A DNA stretch of 64,000 nucleotides. It comes from Turnera subulata. Lineage: Eukaryota > Streptophyta > Magnoliopsida > Malpighiales > Passifloraceae. The notes beneath the pieces are model-generated. The model saw only the letters and a list, made by a program, of their open reading frames with translations. It was not told where the DNA came from and made no database searches. Positions within the stretch are counted from its first letter, which is position 1; each line of letters opens with the position of its first letter. The position numbers were made by a program, and so were the translations under genes. Shown here one piece after another: positions 63,796-64,000 of the stretch. Where the stretch lies: assembly GCA_028386065.3 (NCBI GenBank), contig JAKUCV010004738.1, positions 33,273 through 97,272 of the forward strand. Reading direction: 5' to 3'.

Positions 63796-64000
63796 AAGTC
63801 TGTGAGTAAATCTGGTTGTTGCAAAAATCATATCTATGCATATTTTTTCATGCATCATATTAGGCTATTGCATTCATAACACTAGCACACTTTCACTATG
63901 CATTCAAGCAAATGAGGACACTTTCAAAAGGTGTTCAAATCATCATCAGAGGAGTTGAAGGGAAATCTGGGAAGATCTGGTTTCATAAGAAACCATCTAC
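63796..64000 (+). other. Start of SIRE 2 3' region
   Basis: Non-coding text after pol, in the place where SIRE 1 has its 0.5-kb spacer before the env-like frame. The window ends here. Confidence 0.55.

Larger units (their letters stand above)
58801..64000 (+). mobile_element. SIRE-like Ty1/copia element 2, runs off the window
   Basis: Gag end, protease, integrase, RT and RNase H match SIRE 1 in order and sequence. No 5' LTR or gag start is seen, so it is truncated on the left, probably between 58800 and 58960. The part after pol continues past 64000. A MITE is nested in gag. Confidence 0.85.

Overview
The window looks like nuclear DNA of a flowering plant, probably a eudicot. It is made almost entirely of nested LTR retrotransposons, an endogenous plant pararetrovirus (Caulimoviridae) array, DNA-transposon relics and scraps of plastid-like DNA. 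I found no convincing host gene. Nearly every coding region is broken by stops and frameshifts; the clear exception is one young Ty3/gypsy insertion whose gag and shortened pol frames are open.

Layout. 1-200: outer end of a gypsy 3' LTR whose body lies left of the window. 236-532: dense array of a 12-bp palindrome. 1143-6658: decayed Ty1/copia element with its 3' LTR. 6667-8294: plus-strand gypsy fragment (integrase, pol C-terminus, part of the 3' LTR), joined tail to tail to a minus-strand gypsy 5' end (gag start, leader, PBS, complete 939-bp LTR; 8297-10218). 10943-11400: partial LTR of the same family with a 51-bp triplication. 11418-11690: plastid-like DNA.

11686-31400: head-to-tail array of a petuvirus-like endogenous pararetrovirus. 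After a mosaic of tiny shuffled pieces come copy A (RT, RNase H, C-terminal region), copy B (control region, movement protein, coat, protease, RT start, then a 1.9-kb deletion) and copy C (a full unit of about 6.7 kb). Copy C is split at 24398-29747 by a gypsy element with two 910-bp LTRs, a CAGGA target duplication and an in-frame deletion that removes RT, RNase H and the start of integrase.

31401-33573: a decayed LTR relic, unassigned DNA and a plastid trnE-like scrap. 33574-43830: a 10.3-kb minus-strand chromovirus (Tekay/Del-like) with LTRs of about 2.74 kb. 43831-44531: AT-rich direct repeat. 44532-56571: SIRE/Maximus-like copia with an env-like frame, carrying a solo LTR (50597-52390) inside RNase H. 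56572-56610: poly-C run and an N. 57061-58330: non-autonomous Helitron. About 58800 to the window end: a second SIRE-like copia with a hAT-type MITE (59044-59753) in its gag.

How it fits together: nothing here forms a working host pathway. The window records successive insertions, and the nesting gives a partial order: pararetrovirus before the 5.35-kb gypsy; SIRE element before the solo LTR; second SIRE copy before the MITE; AT-rich repeat before the first SIRE element.
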